Counted from the stretch's first letter, positions 17,309-27,869 are shown. The stretch: DNA of 64,000 bases from Rhodobacter sp. (GCA_027489175.1 JAIYAE010000005.1:62001-126000), one strand, 5' to 3'. Program-made: numbers and translations. The notes: a model not told the origin generated them from the letters alone.

Positions 17309-18809
17309 CCCCCCTTGGGAAGCGTTTGCTTTCTTCCAGCACGTTCAGGTCCATGTGGTTGCGCATGTAGCGTTCCGATGCGGCGCGCAGGGGTTGGTGG
17401 TCCCAAGGGTAGTAGGCACCGTTCCGCAAAGCCTCATACACCACCCAGCGGCGGGCCTGGCTTTCGCGGACGGCGGCGTCATAGGCGGCGAGGTCCCAAC
17501 GCTGGTCAGCGAGGGCGCGGAGGTGCGCAAGGGTTTCGGCGGCGGTGGGGTCGGCGGCGAGGTTGTGGCGTTCCTGCGGATCGGCCGCCAGGTTGAAAAG
17601 CTGTTCGGGGTCGGCCGGGCAGCGGATGTATTTCCAATCGCCTTCACGCAGGGCGACCATTGGGGTGATCGTGCCTTCGGCGGCGTATTCCATTGCGACG
17701 GGGGGGCGTGGCGCGCCGTTTGCCACGGGGATCAGGTTGACGCCTTCGGTCCAGGGGGCGACCTCTTCCATCGAAATCCCGGCCAATGCCGCAAGGGTGG
17801 GGGCAAGGTCGATCGAGGAGACCGGCGTGTTGATGCGGCCTGCCGGCATGTCAGGCGCGGCGATCATCAGCGGCACGCGGGCGGAGCCTTCGAAGAAGTT
17901 CATCTTGAACCACAGGCCCTTTTCTCCAAGCATCTCGCCATGGTCGGAGAGGAAGACGATGTGGGCATCCTGCCGGGTGGCGTCCAGCACTGCGAGGATC
18001 TCGCCGATCTTGTCGTCGACATAGCTGATATTGGCGAAGTAGGCCTGTTTGGCGCGGCGGATGTGGTCGGGGGTGATCTCCATGCCGCGCCAGTCGCAGG
18101 CGTCCATCAGGCGCTGGGAATGGGGGTCCATGTCGTCGTAGGCGAGGGGTTCGGGCGGCTCACATTCGGGGGCGCCGTCGTAGAGGTCCCAGTATTTGCG
18201 GCGGGCGACGAAGGGATCATGCGGGTGGGTGAAGCTGACGGTCAGGCACCAGGGGCGGGGGTCTGCGCCGCGTGAGAGGTCATAGAGTTTCTGGACAGCC
18301 TGATGGGCGACGTCATCGTCATATTCCAGCTGGTTGGTGATCTCGGCCACGCCCGCGCCGGTGACGGAGCCGAGGTTGTGATACCACCAGTCGATCCGTT
18401 CGCCCGGCTTGCGGTAGTCTGGGGTCCAGCCGAAATCGGCGGGGTAGATGTCGGTGGTCAGGCGTTCTTCAAACCCGTGCAGCTGGTCTGGGCCGACAAA
18501 ATGCATCTTGCCACTGAGGGCGGTCTGGTATCCGGCGCGGCGCAGGTGGTGGGCGTAGGTGGGGATGGCCGACGCAAACTCGGCCGCGTTGTCATAAACG
18601 CCGGTCCGGCTGGGCAGTTGGCCTGACATGAAACTGGCACGGGCGGGTGCGCAAAGCGGCGAGGCGGTGTAGCAATTGGCGAAGCGGGCCGACCGGGCGG
18701 CCAGCGCGCGCAGGTTTGGCGTGTGCAGGAAAGCGGCAGGTCCGTCGGGAAACAGCGTGCCATTCAGCTGGTCCACCATGATGACAAGGATATTTGGGCG
18801 GGGGGTCAT
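17304..18809 (-). CDS. betC: Choline-sulfatase
   Basis: A 501-residue type-I sulfatase that hydrolyses choline-O-sulfate to choline and sulfate. The formylglycine motif C53-A-P-A-R57 is intact. NILVIMVDQLNG supplies N-terminal metal ligands, GKMHFVGPDQLHGFEERLTT follows, and the C-terminal choline-sulfatase tail ESQARRWVVYEALRNGAYYP is closely like Sinorhizobium BetC, as is the ending PRGE. No signal peptide, so it acts in the cytoplasm and the sulfate ester must be imported. It is not linked to betA, betB or betI as in rhizobia; the only choline-related neighbour is the GMC oxidoreductase. Confidence 0.95.
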   Translation of the reverse strand: MTPRPNILVIMVDQLNGTLFPDGPAAFLHTPNLRALAARSARFANCYTASPLCAPARASFMSGQLPSRTGVYDNAAEFASAIPTYAHHLRRAGYQTALSGKMHFVGPDQLHGFEERLTTDIYPADFGWTPDYRKPGERIDWWYHNLGSVTGAGVAEITNQLEYDDDVAHQAVQKLYDLSRGADPRPWCLTVSFTHPHDPFVARRKYWDLYDGAPECEPPEPLAYDDMDPHSQRLMDACDWRGMEITPDHIRRAKQAYFANISYVDDKIGEILAVLDATRQDAHIVFLSDHGEMLGEKGLWFKMNFFEGSARVPLMIAAPDMPAGRINTPVSSIDLAPTLAALAGISMEEVAPWTEGVNLIPVANGAPRPPVAMEYAAEGTITPMVALREGDWKYIRCPADPEQLFNLAADPQERHNLAADPTAAETLAHLRALADQRWDLAAYDAAVRESQARRWVVYEALRNGAYYPWDHQPLRAASERYMRNHMDLNVLEESKRFPRGE

Positions 18810-18929
18810 CGTCGGCCTTTCCGGCTAAGAATTGCGATGGCAGACTGTGCGCAGCGGGCCGGTCGGTCTGGTTCCGAAACGACGCGGCGCGGTCATATTC
18901 GCCGCGGATCCGTCAATCAAGGGCGCGCC

Positions 18930-20885
18930 ATGCCGACAGTGAAGGAAGTGCCGGACCAGCGGATCGCCATGCCGGATGGCGTCCTGTTGTCGGCGCGGCT
19001 TTGGCGGCCCGTGGGCAGTGGCCGGGTGCCCGCGATTGTCGAGATGATCCCCTACCGCAAGCGCGATGGCACGGCGGCCCGGGATGAGGCGATTCACCCT
19101 TGGATCGCCGCGCAGGGTTATGCCTGCCTGCGGGTCGATCTGCGCGGAACCGGCGACAGCGATGGGCTTCTGACCGACGAATACACGCCTCAGGAGCTTG
19201 AGGACGCCTGCGCGGTCATCGCGTGGGTCGCAGCGCAGGGATGGTGCACGGGTGCTGTGGGGATGATGGGCAAAAGTTGGGGGGCGTTCAACGCGCTGCA
19301 GGTGGCGGCGCTGCAGCCCCCGGCCCTGAAGGCAGTGATCGCGGTTTGCGGCACGGTGGACCGGTTTGGCGAGGATATCCACTTCAAGGGTGGCTGCCTG
19401 TTGGCCGAGAATTTCGGTTGGGCGTCGGTGATGCTGTCCTATTCCTCACGCCCGGCGGACCCGGTCTTGCGGGCCGATTGGCGCGAGGATTGGCTGGCCC
19501 GGCTGGAGGCGAACCCCTGGCTTGCCCCCCGCTGGGCTGGGCACCAGACCCGCGACGGCTATTGGCGGCACGGGTCGGTTTGCGAGGACTGGTCAAAGCT
19601 GACGGTGCCGATCCTTGCCATCGGCGGTTGGGCGGATGGCTACATGAACATGGTCGGTGCCCTGGTCCGCAACGCGGCGGGGCCGGTGAAGGGGATCGTC
19701 GGGCCTTGGGTGCATCTTTACCCGCATATGGCGGTTCCCAGCCCCCGCATTGGCTTTCTGACCGAAAGCTTGCGCTGGTGGGACCGCTGGTTGAAGGACG
19801 AGGAGACGGGGGTGGAGGCTGACCCTGCCTTGCGCCTCTTCCTGCAGGAGGCGGACGCACCCGACCCCTCGGCGCAAAGCCGGGCGGGCCGTTGGATCGG
19901 CCTGCCTGACCGACCTGCCCTTGCCACGCTGACGCTGGCGCTGGGGCCGGGCGGCCTTCGGCCCGAGGTGCGGTTGCCGGCGCACATCGCTACTGCCCAG
20001 ACGCTGGGCGCTGCGGCGGGGGAATATTTCCCGACGGGGGACCATGCCGAGATGGCGGGCGATCAGTCCGCCGACGACGCGTTGTCGCTGTGCTTTGACG
20101 GGTTGCCGGTGACAAAGCCGATGGCGTTGGTCGGGCGGGCCAATCTGCGGCTGACGCTGACCTCAGACCAGCCGACGGGCTTTGTGGTGGCGCGACTGTG
20201 CGACGTGGCGCCGGATGGCACATCGACCCGGATCGCGCATGGGATGCTGAACCTGTGCCACCGCGCGGGCAGTGCCGACCCTGTGCTGCTGGAGCCGGGC
20301 CAGCCGATGCTGGTGCTGTTGACGCTGGACGCGATGGCGCATCGGCTGGCACCGGGGCATCGGCTGCGGCTGGCGCTGTCAAACAGCTATTGGCCGTTCC
20401 TCTGGCCTTCGGCCCGCGCTGGGGTGCTGATGCTGTCGGCGGGTGCCGTGGGCCTGCCGATCCTGCCCGAACCCGCGCCGGACTGGCAGCCGCCGCCGCC
20501 CGAACCCCTGCCCGCCCCCCGCCAGCGCATGCTGCGTCCCGGGGCGTGGTCACGCCAGACGGTGGTTGACCCGGACACTGGCCGCCAGACCCTGACGATC
20601 ACCGAAGACAGCGGCGACACGGTCGAACCGCATGGGTTGACCCATGGCGAGACAATGGAAGAGGTCTGGCAGATCACCCCTGACGACCCCCTGTCTGCTG
20701 TAGGCTCCATCCGTTGGGAACAGCGCCTGTCGCGGGGCGATTGGCGGGTGAGGACACTGGTGGAAACCGAAATGACCGCCACGGAAACCGATCTGCGGAT
20801 GCAGGCCCGGCTGACGGCTTGGGAGGGGGACGTGCAGATTTTCCAGCGCGACTGGGATGATCTGGTGCCGCGCCGCTATGTCTGA
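18930..20885 (+). CDS. CocE/NonD family alpha/beta hydrolase (S15-type)
   Basis: 651 residues. A peptidase-S15/CocE catalytic domain comes first (about 1-300), with the nucleophile elbow GMMGKSWGAFNALQ, then a C-terminal jelly-roll X-Pro dipeptidyl-peptidase domain (about 320-560). Residues 560-651 form an extra C-terminal region found in longer bacterial homologues. Members cleave esters or amides; cocaine esterase and glutaryl-7-ACA acylase are relatives, so the natural substrate is open. ATG 18930 is chosen as the start of the conserved MPDGVLLSARLWRP region. Divergent from betC, 120 bases apart. Confidence 0.85.
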   Translation: MPTVKEVPDQRIAMPDGVLLSARLWRPVGSGRVPAIVEMIPYRKRDGTAARDEAIHPWIAAQGYACLRVDLRGTGDSDGLLTDEYTPQELEDACAVIAWVAAQGWCTGAVGMMGKSWGAFNALQVAALQPPALKAVIAVCGTVDRFGEDIHFKGGCLLAENFGWASVMLSYSSRPADPVLRADWREDWLARLEANPWLAPRWAGHQTRDGYWRHGSVCEDWSKLTVPILAIGGWADGYMNMVGALVRNAAGPVKGIVGPWVHLYPHMAVPSPRIGFLTESLRWWDRWLKDEETGVEADPALRLFLQEADAPDPSAQSRAGRWIGLPDRPALATLTLALGPGGLRPEVRLPAHIATAQTLGAAAGEYFPTGDHAEMAGDQSADDALSLCFDGLPVTKPMALVGRANLRLTLTSDQPTGFVVARLCDVAPDGTSTRIAHGMLNLCHRAGSADPVLLEPGQPMLVLLTLDAMAHRLAPGHRLRLALSNSYWPFLWPSARAGVLMLSAGAVGLPILPEPAPDWQPPPPEPLPAPRQRMLRPGAWSRQTVVDPDTGRQTLTITEDSGDTVEPHGLTHGETMEEVWQITPDDPLSAVGSIRWEQRLSRGDWRVRTLVETEMTATETDLRMQARLTAWEGDVQIFQRDWDDLVPRRYV

Positions 20886-20894
20886 CCACCCGCC

Positions 20895-21641
20895 TTAGTT
20901 GGCGTAACCTGGGTCTTCGGCGTCAAGGATCGCGCGCAGTTCGGCCAGATGGGCGTCGGCAAAGCCGGGGTAGGCCTCCCATTCGCGCGCTGTCTTCTCG
21001 GCGATGGCGTCGGGCAGGACACGAAGGGGCCGGCCGGTCTGCAGGGCGCGGATGTAAGTCTCAGCCGAGCGTTCGAAGTAGTAAAGGCGGTTGAACGTCT
21101 CAGCCACTGTCCGGCCGATCACAAGGACGCCGTGGTTGCCCATCACCATGGTGGTGATCTTCGGGTCGGCCAGCAGGGTGGCGCAGCGGGCACCCTCCTC
21201 CTCAAACGCCATGCCGCCGTAATGGTCATCGACGACCACGCGGTTGTAGAACATGGCCGAGTTCTGGTCGATCGCGGGCAGGCGGCTGTCAGCCAGGCTG
21301 GCGAGGACGGTCGCGTGAATCGAATGGACATGCATCACGCACACCGCATGCGGGCAGGCGCGGTGGATGGCACCATGCAGGCCCCAGGCTGTGGGGTCGG
21401 GCGCATCGGGGCGGGACATGGTGGTGGGGTCGTTGGCGTCAATCTCGACCAGCGAGGTCGCGGTGATCCGGCTGAAATGCCGCCCGTTCGGGTTGATCAG
21501 AAAGCGCGTGCCCTCCGGATTCACCGCCAGTGAGAAGTGATTGGCGACCGCCTCATGCAGGTTGAGACGCGCGGTCCAGCGGAAGGCGGCCGCCATGTCC
21601 AGCCGTTCCGACAGATGCGACATGTTGGCGTGCTGGTTCAT
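20895..21641 (-). CDS. Class II aldolase/adducin family protein
   Basis: 248 residues. The zinc-binding VMHVHSIHATVLASL (about residue 100) and GNHGVLVIGRTVAETFNRLYYFERSAE segment mark the FucA/AraD-like fold. Bacterial single-domain members act as aldolases, epimerases or decarboxylases on sugar phosphates; substrate unknown. GAGGGACG precedes ATG 21641. Convergent with the hydrolase gene, 9 bases apart. Confidence 0.88.
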   Translation of the reverse strand: MNQHANMSHLSERLDMAAAFRWTARLNLHEAVANHFSLAVNPEGTRFLINPNGRHFSRITATSLVEIDANDPTTMSRPDAPDPTAWGLHGAIHRACPHAVCVMHVHSIHATVLASLADSRLPAIDQNSAMFYNRVVVDDHYGGMAFEEEGARCATLLADPKITTMVMGNHGVLVIGRTVAETFNRLYYFERSAETYIRALQTGRPLRVLPDAIAEKTAREWEAYPGFADAHLAELRAILDAEDPGYAN

Positions 21642-21909
21642 TTTCGTCCCTCAACCGCTGATAGAACTGCACGGCGCTGCAAATCAGCGGCTGCAATTTC
21701 GTTCAAAATAGGTTAACACCTTTCTCGGAACCATCCCAGATGCCTTGGGATCCGTGCCGCGCTGGGGGAGCGTGGCGGGCCTTGGGCAGACCTTGCACCC
21801 TTATTGAATGTGGCGGGCGTCCTGAATTTAACCTGTAAGTTTCCTTTTTTCCGGCGAATGCTGACCGCAATGCTGGCAAAGACTGATCACTCGGTGAAGG
21901 AGGTATTGC

Positions 21910-22341
21910 GTGCAGATTTCAGCCAGACCTGACCAGTTTCCCCCCAAGCGCCAGCCGATGGGCGTGCGCGTGATGCTGCTGACCAACCAGCCCGAGGGCC
22001 AGATTGCCACCCGCCTTGCCAGCTATGGCAGCCTTGTTGAAACCGAAGCCGCGCTGCCTGCCGCCCTGTCCAGCCTTTTGGAAGACCGGATCGGCTATGA
22101 TCTTTTCGTGATGGATTGCGATGCCTTTGGCGGCATCAGTGCCGCTGAACGGGCGATTGCCACCCTGATCGCGGCTGATGCGCGGATGCGGGTGATGCTG
22201 GTCAGCGCCGAGTTTGACACCCCGGCCTATCCCTTGGGGCGGCGGTCGGCGGTCTGTCTGCCCGATGCGGTGCCGGAAGGCGATTTCCGCTACGGCTTTG
22301 ACCATGTGCTGCGCGACCGCACGACAGCGCAGATGATGTAG
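21910..22341 (+). CDS. Degenerate receiver-like protein, unknown
   Basis: 143 residues from GTG 21910, set by the strong ribosome site AAGGAGGT (21897-21904). The fold resembles a response-regulator receiver: VRVMLLTNQ as strand 1, DLFVMDCDAFGG as strand 3 with an Asp at the phosphoacceptor position, and RVMLVSAEF as strand 4. It lacks the acidic pair after strand 1 and the conserved Lys after strand 5 (CLPDAVP instead of LxKP). No output domain. Probably a phosphorylation-independent pseudo-receiver. The 268 bases upstream hold no gene I can see. Confidence 0.6.
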   Translation: MQISARPDQFPPKRQPMGVRVMLLTNQPEGQIATRLASYGSLVETEAALPAALSSLLEDRIGYDLFVMDCDAFGGISAAERAIATLIAADARMRVMLVSAEFDTPAYPLGRRSAVCLPDAVPEGDFRYGFDHVLRDRTTAQMM

Positions 22342-22383
22342 CGGGTTTGGGGGGCGGCGCACCGCCCGCCCAAGCATCCAGGG

Positions 22384-22590
22384 TCAGGCGAGCGCGAGGT
22401 TCGTCGCCGACTCACGTCCGTCACGGCCGGCTTCGATGTCGAAGGTGACCGGCTGGCCATCCTTCAGGCTGCGCAAGCCAGCGCGTTCCAGCGCGGTGAT
22501 GTGAACGAACACGTCCTTCTTGCCGCCTTCCGGGGCAATGAAGCCGTAACCCTTGGTTTCATTGAACCATTTCACGGTGCCCTTGGCCAT
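22384..22590 (-). CDS. Cold-shock protein, CspA family
   Basis: 68 residues forming one cold-shock domain. RNP1 (KGYGFIAPE) and RNP2 (DVFVHI) are intact, and it starts [14 protein letters not shown]. It binds single-stranded RNA/DNA and melts secondary structure. It is very similar to the second copy at 37.6 kb. It ends with LALA and is convergent with the receiver-like gene; a GGGCGG/CCGCCC hairpin (22352-22367) lies between them. Confidence 0.95.
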   Translation of the reverse strand: MAKGTVKWFNETKGYGFIAPEGGKKDVFVHITALERAGLRSLKDGQPVTFDIEAGRDGRESATNLALA

Positions 22591-22857
22591 CGTGATGTCT
22601 CCTGTCGCATAACCCGCCCGCGAGATTGCGGCGGTTTGGCCCCGTCAGCTTAGTGTCGATTGCTGTGGCCGATGGTCGGAGACAGTGGTCGAAAAGTTAA
22701 CGTCGCTAGGAAACAATCGCACATTCTGGCGTTGATTCCAAGGGATTCGGGCGTTTTGGGGCCTGCGCCGGGTGCGCTCAGGGCTGGTCCGCTTTCAGGC
22801 TGTGCTGTCCCGCCAAATAGGTTTATGCTGCGCTGCAGCAAAAGTGAGGGAATCGCG

Positions 22858-23481
22858 ATGGGCAAGGTTGTGACCGTGGCACAGCAGAAGGGCGGGTCAG
22901 GCAAAACCACGCTGGCGGTGAACCTTGCGGTGGAACTGCACGGCCGCGGGCTGAAGGTCGCCCTTCTGGACACCGACCCGCAAGGCAGCCTCGGCCGCTG
23001 GTTCATGGCCCGGCGGGCAGTCATGGCCACCGACGGGATGGAGTTTTCCACCGCTTCGGCCTGGGGGGTGGGGTATGAGTGTGAAAAGCTGAAGAAGGTC
23101 GCCGATGTCGTCATCATCGACACGCCGCCCAAGGTGGACGCTGACCTGCGCCCCGCCCTGCGGGAGGCGGATCTGGTGCTGGTGCCGGTCTCGGCCTCGA
23201 TGATGGACCTTTGGGCCACCGATGGGGTCTTTGACCTGATCGGGCGCGAAGGGCGGCGCGCGGTCATCGTGCTGAACCGGGTCAAGGCGGGCACGCGGCT
23301 GGGCCTGCAGGTGGCAGATGCGGCGGCGGCGGTTGGTGGCGTGGCGGTGGCAACACTCGGCCAGCGGGTGGTCTATGCCGAAAGCCTTGGCGAAGGGCGT
23401 GGTGCCGCGGAAACCCGTGGACCGGCAAAGGCCGAAGTGCGCGCCCTGGCTGATGAGGTGCTGGCGCTGCTGGAGGGCTGA
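22858..23481 (+). CDS. Orphan ParA/MinD-family ATPase
   Basis: 207 residues. The deviant Walker A motif KGGSGKTT is at residues 11-18 with Lys K11, switch I is DTDPQGSLGRWF, and Walker B is VVIIDTPPKVD. This short form without an N-terminal HTH is typical of small ParA proteins that position cargo on the nucleoid. GTGAGGG precedes ATG 22858. No ParB, parS-like cluster or chemotaxis gene is adjacent, so the cargo is unknown. A longer start at 22660 is unlikely because the conserved region begins at the chosen Met. Confidence 0.85.
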   Translation: MGKVVTVAQQKGGSGKTTLAVNLAVELHGRGLKVALLDTDPQGSLGRWFMARRAVMATDGMEFSTASAWGVGYECEKLKKVADVVIIDTPPKVDADLRPALREADLVLVPVSASMMDLWATDGVFDLIGREGRRAVIVLNRVKAGTRLGLQVADAAAAVGGVAVATLGQRVVYAESLGEGRGAAETRGPAKAEVRALADEVLALLEG

Positions 23482-23535
23482 GGCTTTCCCCCCCTTCGGC
23501 CCTGCTTTAGGGTGAGCCTGCAACAGGGGGGCGGG

Positions 23536-26500
23536 ATGGCCTGGGAATTCTGGATCGACCGGGGCGGCACCTTTACCGATGTCGTCGGCCGCGCCCCTGA
23601 CGGGCGGCTGGTCACGGCCAAGCTCTTGTCGGAAAACCCCGAACGCTATGCCGATGCGGCCGTGCAAGGCATCCGGGATTGCCTTGGGCTGTCGGTTGGC
23701 CAGCCAATCCCCGATGGCGCGATTGCGGCGGTCAAGATGGGCACCACGGTTGCCACCAATGCCCTCTTGGAGCGGAAGGGCGAGCGGGTTCTGCTGCTGG
23801 TGACCGAGGGCTTCGCTGACCTTCTGCGTATCGGCACCCAGGCGCGACCGGCGCTGTTTGACCTAAACATCCGCCGCCCAGACCTGCTTTATGAGCGGGT
23901 GGTGGAGGTTCCGGGGCGGCTGGATGCCGAGGGGGCGGAGGTACGCCCGCTGGATGAGGGGGCGTTGCAGGCGGCGCTGGCTGCGGCGCGGGCCGAGGGG
24001 ATTGCCGCAGTTGCCGTGGCGCTGATGCATGGCCATGTGAACCCCGCGCACGAGGCGCGCGTGGGGGTGCTGGCGGCTGAAGCGGGGTTTGCGCAGGTGT
24101 CACTATCGCATCAGGTCTCGCGTTTGGCCAAGATCGTGCCGCGCGGGGATACGACGGTGGTCGACGCTTACCTCTCGCCCATCCTGCGGCGCTATGTGGC
24201 GCAGGTTGAAGGGGCGCTGGACATGGGCCGCGCGACGGGGCGATTGCTGTTCATGCAATCGAATGGTGGGTTGACCGAGGCGGGGCGCTTTCAGGGCAAG
24301 GACGCCATCCTGTCCGGCCCTGCCGGGGGTATTGTCGGCATGGTGCAGACTGCTCAGGCGGCGGGGTTTGACCGGCTGATCGGGTTCGACATGGGCGGGA
24401 CCTCGACCGATGTCAGCCACTACGCCGGTGTTTATGAACGATCGTTCGAGACGGAGGTGGCGGGTGTCCGCATGCGGGCGCCGATGATGGACATCCACAC
24501 GGTGGCGGCAGGCGGCGGGTCGATCTGCAGCTTTCGCGACGGGCGCTTTCAGGTCGGGCCGGAAAGTGCTGGCGCAAACCCGGGGCCGGCCAGCTATCGC
24601 CGGGGCGGGCCGCTGACGATCACCGATTGCAACGTGATGCTGGGGCGGCTGTCGCCGGAGCATTTCCCCGCCGTCTTCGGTCCCGGTGGGGACCAACCTT
24701 TGGACGCTGACGTAGTGCGGGCAAAGTTCGCGGCCTTGGCGGCTCAAGTAGCTGCCGTGACCGGCAGGCTGGACCCGCCAGAGGTGGTGGCCGAAGGGTT
24801 CCTGCGCATTGCCATCGACAATATGGCCAATGCGATCAAGAAGATAAGCGTCCAGCGCGGGCATGATGTGACGGGTTACACCCTGCAATGCTTTGGCGGA
24901 GCAGGGGGGCAGCATGCCTGTGGCGTGGCCGATGCCTTGGGGATGCGCTCAGTCTTCCTGCATCCGCAGGCGGGGGTGCTGTCGGCCTTCGGCATGGGCC
25001 TTGCCGACCTGCGCGCGTTGCGCGAGGTGCAGTTTGATGCGCCGGTGACAGAGCCATCTGCCGCCAGCCGGATTGCGGCACTTGGGGCTGAAGCGGTGGC
25101 GGAGTTGGAGGCGCAGGGGATCACGGACCCCCGCCTGATCCTGACTGCGCATCTGCGTTACGAAGGCTCACACCAGCCTTTGCCGGTACCCTTCGGAACC
25201 GAGGCCGCGATGCGTCTGGCCTTCGCTGAAGCGCATCAGGCGCGGTTCGGCTTCACCTCGCCCGAGCGGGCCGTCCTGTTCGAAATGCTGTCGGCCGAGG
25301 CTGTCGGAGGGGGCGGGGCGTTGCCGAGGATGAACGTGCATTCACATTCCGGCCAGCCCGTGGCCACCCTGCGCCTTTGGGCGGGCGGCTGGCGGGACGT
25401 GCCGCTTTATCGGCGGGAGGACTGCGGCACCGCCACCCGCATTTCCGGCCCCGCTGTCATAGCTGAGGCGACCGGCACCGTCATCATCGAGCCCGGCTGG
25501 CAGGCCGAGGTCGATGCCCAGGCCAATCTGATCTTGACCCGGGTTGAAACAATGGCCCGACCCGCCGCCGCTGGGACCAAGGCCGATCCGGTGCTGCTGG
25601 AGGTTTTCAACAACCTTTTCATGTCAGTTGCCGATCAGATGGGCGCCACGCTGGCCAACACCGCCTGGTCGGTGAACATCAAGGAACGCTTCGACTTTTC
25701 CTGTGCCATCTTTGATGCGGCAGGCGACCTGGTGGCCAATGCCCCGCATGTGCCGGTGCATCTGGGGTCTATGTCGCATGCGGTGAAAACCGTCATCGCA
25801 GCGGTTGGTGCCACGGCGCGGGAGGGGGATGCGTGGATGCTGAACTCACCCTGGAACGGCGGCACGCATTTGCCGGATGTGACTGTAATCACACCGGTTT
25901 TCGTGGGCGGTCAGGCGGCGTTTTGGCTGGGGTCGCGCGGGCACCATGCCGATATCGGCGGGCGGACCCCAGGTTCTGGCCCGCCGGACAGCACGACGAT
26001 TGAGGAAGAGGGGGTGGTGATCGACCTTTTCCCTCTCGTGGTCGAAGGTCAACTGCGCGAGGGCGAGACGCGCGCCCTTCTCGCCTCGGGCCGCTGGCCC
26101 TGCCGGTCGATTGACCAGAACATGGCAGACCTCAAGGCCCAGATCGCCGCGAATGAGACGGGGCGGCGGGAACTTCTTGGCGTCGTGGCCCGGCACGGCG
26201 CAGAGACGGTGGCGACCTATATGGCGCATGTCCAGAAGAACGCCGAAGAATGCGTGCGCGCGGTAATCGACCGGATACATGACGGTGCGTTCACTTATCC
26301 GATGGATATCGGCACGACCATTCAGGTCGAGGTTACCGTGGACCATGCCAAACGGTCAGCGGTGATTGATTTCTCCGGCACCAGCCCGCAGCACCGTGGC
26401 AATTACAATGCCCCCCAGGCGGTAACGCGGGCGGTGGTGCTGTATGTCTTCCGCACGCTGGTGGGCAAGCCGATCCCGCTGAATGAGGGCTGCCTTGCGC

Positions 26501-27102
26501 CGCTGACGATCATCGTGCCGGAGGGGACCATGCTGAACCCGCGCGCCCTGGCGGCGGTGATCGCGGGGAATACCGAGGTCAGCCAATCCGCCTGCAACGC
26601 GCTTTATGGCGCCTTGGGAGTGGTCGCTGCAGCGCAGGGCACGATGAACAACTTCATCTGGGGCAATGACCGGTTCCAGAACTATGAAACCATTGCCGGG
26701 GGCACGGGGGCCGGACCGGGGTTCGCGGGCTGTGATGCGGTGCAAAGCCACATGACCAACACGCGGATGACTGACCCGGAGGTGCTGGAAAAGCGCTTTC
26801 CCGTTCGGTTGGATTCCTTCGGAATCCGTCAGAACTCGGGTGGCAAGGGACAGTGGCCCGGTGGCAACGGCGCTATCCGCCGCTTGCGGTTTCTGGAGCC
26901 GGTGACCGTCACCACCCTGTGCGGCAGCCGGAAGGTCGCGCCATTTGGCGTGCTGGGCGGCGGGCCGGGGGCGGTGGGGGAAAACCTTGTCCACTGGCCT
27001 GACGGGCGGGTGGAAATCCTGCAAGGCAATGATGAGCGTGACCTGCCCGCCGGTGCGGTCTTTGAAATGCGCACCCCGGGCGGTGGTGGCTGGGGCGTTT
27101 GA
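23536..27102 (+). CDS. Fused HyuA-HyuB hydantoinase / 5-oxoprolinase family protein
   Basis: 1188 residues. HyuA half at 1-~680: N-terminal [19 protein letters not shown], then the actin-like ATP site [16 protein letters not shown] near 285. HyuB half at ~690-1188: [40 protein letters not shown], and C-terminal [12 protein letters not shown]. The A-B order and length match ATP-dependent 5-oxoprolinases, which open 5-oxoproline to glutamate in the cytoplasm. Hydantoin or N-methylhydantoin (a creatinine product) are alternative substrates. ATG 23536 follows GGGGGGCGGG. Next to a DUF533 gene without functional link. Confidence 0.88.
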   Translation: MAWEFWIDRGGTFTDVVGRAPDGRLVTAKLLSENPERYADAAVQGIRDCLGLSVGQPIPDGAIAAVKMGTTVATNALLERKGERVLLLVTEGFADLLRIGTQARPALFDLNIRRPDLLYERVVEVPGRLDAEGAEVRPLDEGALQAALAAARAEGIAAVAVALMHGHVNPAHEARVGVLAAEAGFAQVSLSHQVSRLAKIVPRGDTTVVDAYLSPILRRYVAQVEGALDMGRATGRLLFMQSNGGLTEAGRFQGKDAILSGPAGGIVGMVQTAQAAGFDRLIGFDMGGTSTDVSHYAGVYERSFETEVAGVRMRAPMMDIHTVAAGGGSICSFRDGRFQVGPESAGANPGPASYRRGGPLTITDCNVMLGRLSPEHFPAVFGPGGDQPLDADVVRAKFAALAAQVAAVTGRLDPPEVVAEGFLRIAIDNMANAIKKISVQRGHDVTGYTLQCFGGAGGQHACGVADALGMRSVFLHPQAGVLSAFGMGLADLRALREVQFDAPVTEPSAASRIAALGAEAVAELEAQGITDPRLILTAHLRYEGSHQPLPVPFGTEAAMRLAFAEAHQARFGFTSPERAVLFEMLSAEAVGGGGALPRMNVHSHSGQPVATLRLWAGGWRDVPLYRREDCGTATRISGPAVIAEATGTVIIEPGWQAEVDAQANLILTRVETMARPAAAGTKADPVLLEVFNNLFMSVADQMGATLANTAWSVNIKERFDFSCAIFDAAGDLVANAPHVPVHLGSMSHAVKTVIAAVGATAREGDAWMLNSPWNGGTHLPDVTVITPVFVGGQAAFWLGSRGHHADIGGRTPGSGPPDSTTIEEEGVVIDLFPLVVEGQLREGETRALLASGRWPCRSIDQNMADLKAQIAANETGRRELLGVVARHGAETVATYMAHVQKNAEECVRAVIDRIHDGAFTYPMDIGTTIQVEVTVDHAKRSAVIDFSGTSPQHRGNYNAPQAVTRAVVLYVFRTLVGKPIPLNEGCLAPLTIIVPEGTMLNPRALAAVIAGNTEVSQSACNALYGALGVVAAAQGTMNNFIWGNDRFQNYETIAGGTGAGPGFAGCDAVQSHMTNTRMTDPEVLEKRFPVRLDSFGIRQNSGGKGQWPGGNGAIRRLRFLEPVTVTTLCGSRKVAPFGVLGGGPGAVGENLVHWPDGRVEILQGNDERDLPAGAVFEMRTPGGGGWGV

Positions 27103-27167
27103 TCCCGGTCATTGCGCTGTGCCTTTTGGGTGCTCATATGACCGCCAGACAGCCAAAGGAGGCGACA

Positions 27168-27869
27168 ATGCTGAACGCGAAATCCCTGCTGGACAGCCTG
27201 ACAAACGGCCTTGGTCAAGTGACCGGCGGCCAAGGGGCCAAAGGCCTGACGGAAAAGGCAAAAGAGACGTGGAACGCGCAATCCACCCTGGGCAAGGGGG
27301 CGATTGCCGGGGGGCTTTTGGGCGTGCTTTTGACGCAAGGCGGGCGCCGGCTTCTGGGCACGGGCCTGCGGGTGGGCGGCATGGCGGCCATCGGGGGGCT
27401 AGCTTACAAGGCCTATGAAGATTGGAAGGCCGGCAAGAACGCGGATGACAGGGAGGGGCCGATTGGTCTGCCCTCACCCGAGGGCACCGCGTTTCTGCCT
27501 GATGACCCGGAGGCCGCCGATGACCTTGCCACCCGTATCCTGCAGGCGATGATCGCCGCCGCGAAGGCCGACGGGCACGTCACGCCCGATGAACGCGCCC
27601 GCATCGACGGGCAGTTGGCCAACCTTGGCCTTGAAGATGAAGCGGCCGCCCTGATCGCCGCCGAGCTTGATGCGCCGCTGGACGTGGGCCGCGTGGCAGC
27701 CCTTGCCCGCAATGAGCGGGAGGCGACGGAGATCTACGCCGCCTCGCTTCTGGTGGTGGATGAGGAGGCGCCGGCCGAGAAGGGCTATCTTGCCATGCTG
27801 GCGGCGCGGCTGGGGCTGGACCCGGCGCTGGTGGCGCACCTGCACGTCAAGGCGGCGCAGCTGGTCTGA
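27168..27869 (+). CDS. DUF533 / TerB-like family protein
   Basis: 233 residues. The N-terminal third contains a Gly/Leu-rich probable membrane segment (LGKGAIAGGLLGVLLTQGG and onward to AAIGGLAYKAYEDWK). The C-terminal half is a helical TerB-like domain (ILQAMIAAAKADGHVTPDE) with acidic residues that may bind metal. AAAGGAGG at 27155-27162 fixes ATG 27168. Function of the family is unknown; many Proteobacteria have one inner-membrane copy. Confidence 0.8.
   Translation: MLNAKSLLDSLTNGLGQVTGGQGAKGLTEKAKETWNAQSTLGKGAIAGGLLGVLLTQGGRRLLGTGLRVGGMAAIGGLAYKAYEDWKAGKNADDREGPIGLPSPEGTAFLPDDPEAADDLATRILQAMIAAAKADGHVTPDERARIDGQLANLGLEDEAAALIAAELDAPLDVGRVAALARNEREATEIYAASLLVVDEEAPAEKGYLAMLAARLGLDPALVAHLHVKAAQLV

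Noticed and set aside
17289-18275. A 328-codon + strand frame across betC
   Set aside because: It is the antisense shadow of betC, whose formylglycine motif and C-terminal family tail are complete.
18783-18800. A GGATATTTGGG match to the dispersed element tail
   Set aside because: It encodes the conserved N-terminus of BetC (RPNILVIM) and has no hairpin beside it, so the match is by chance.
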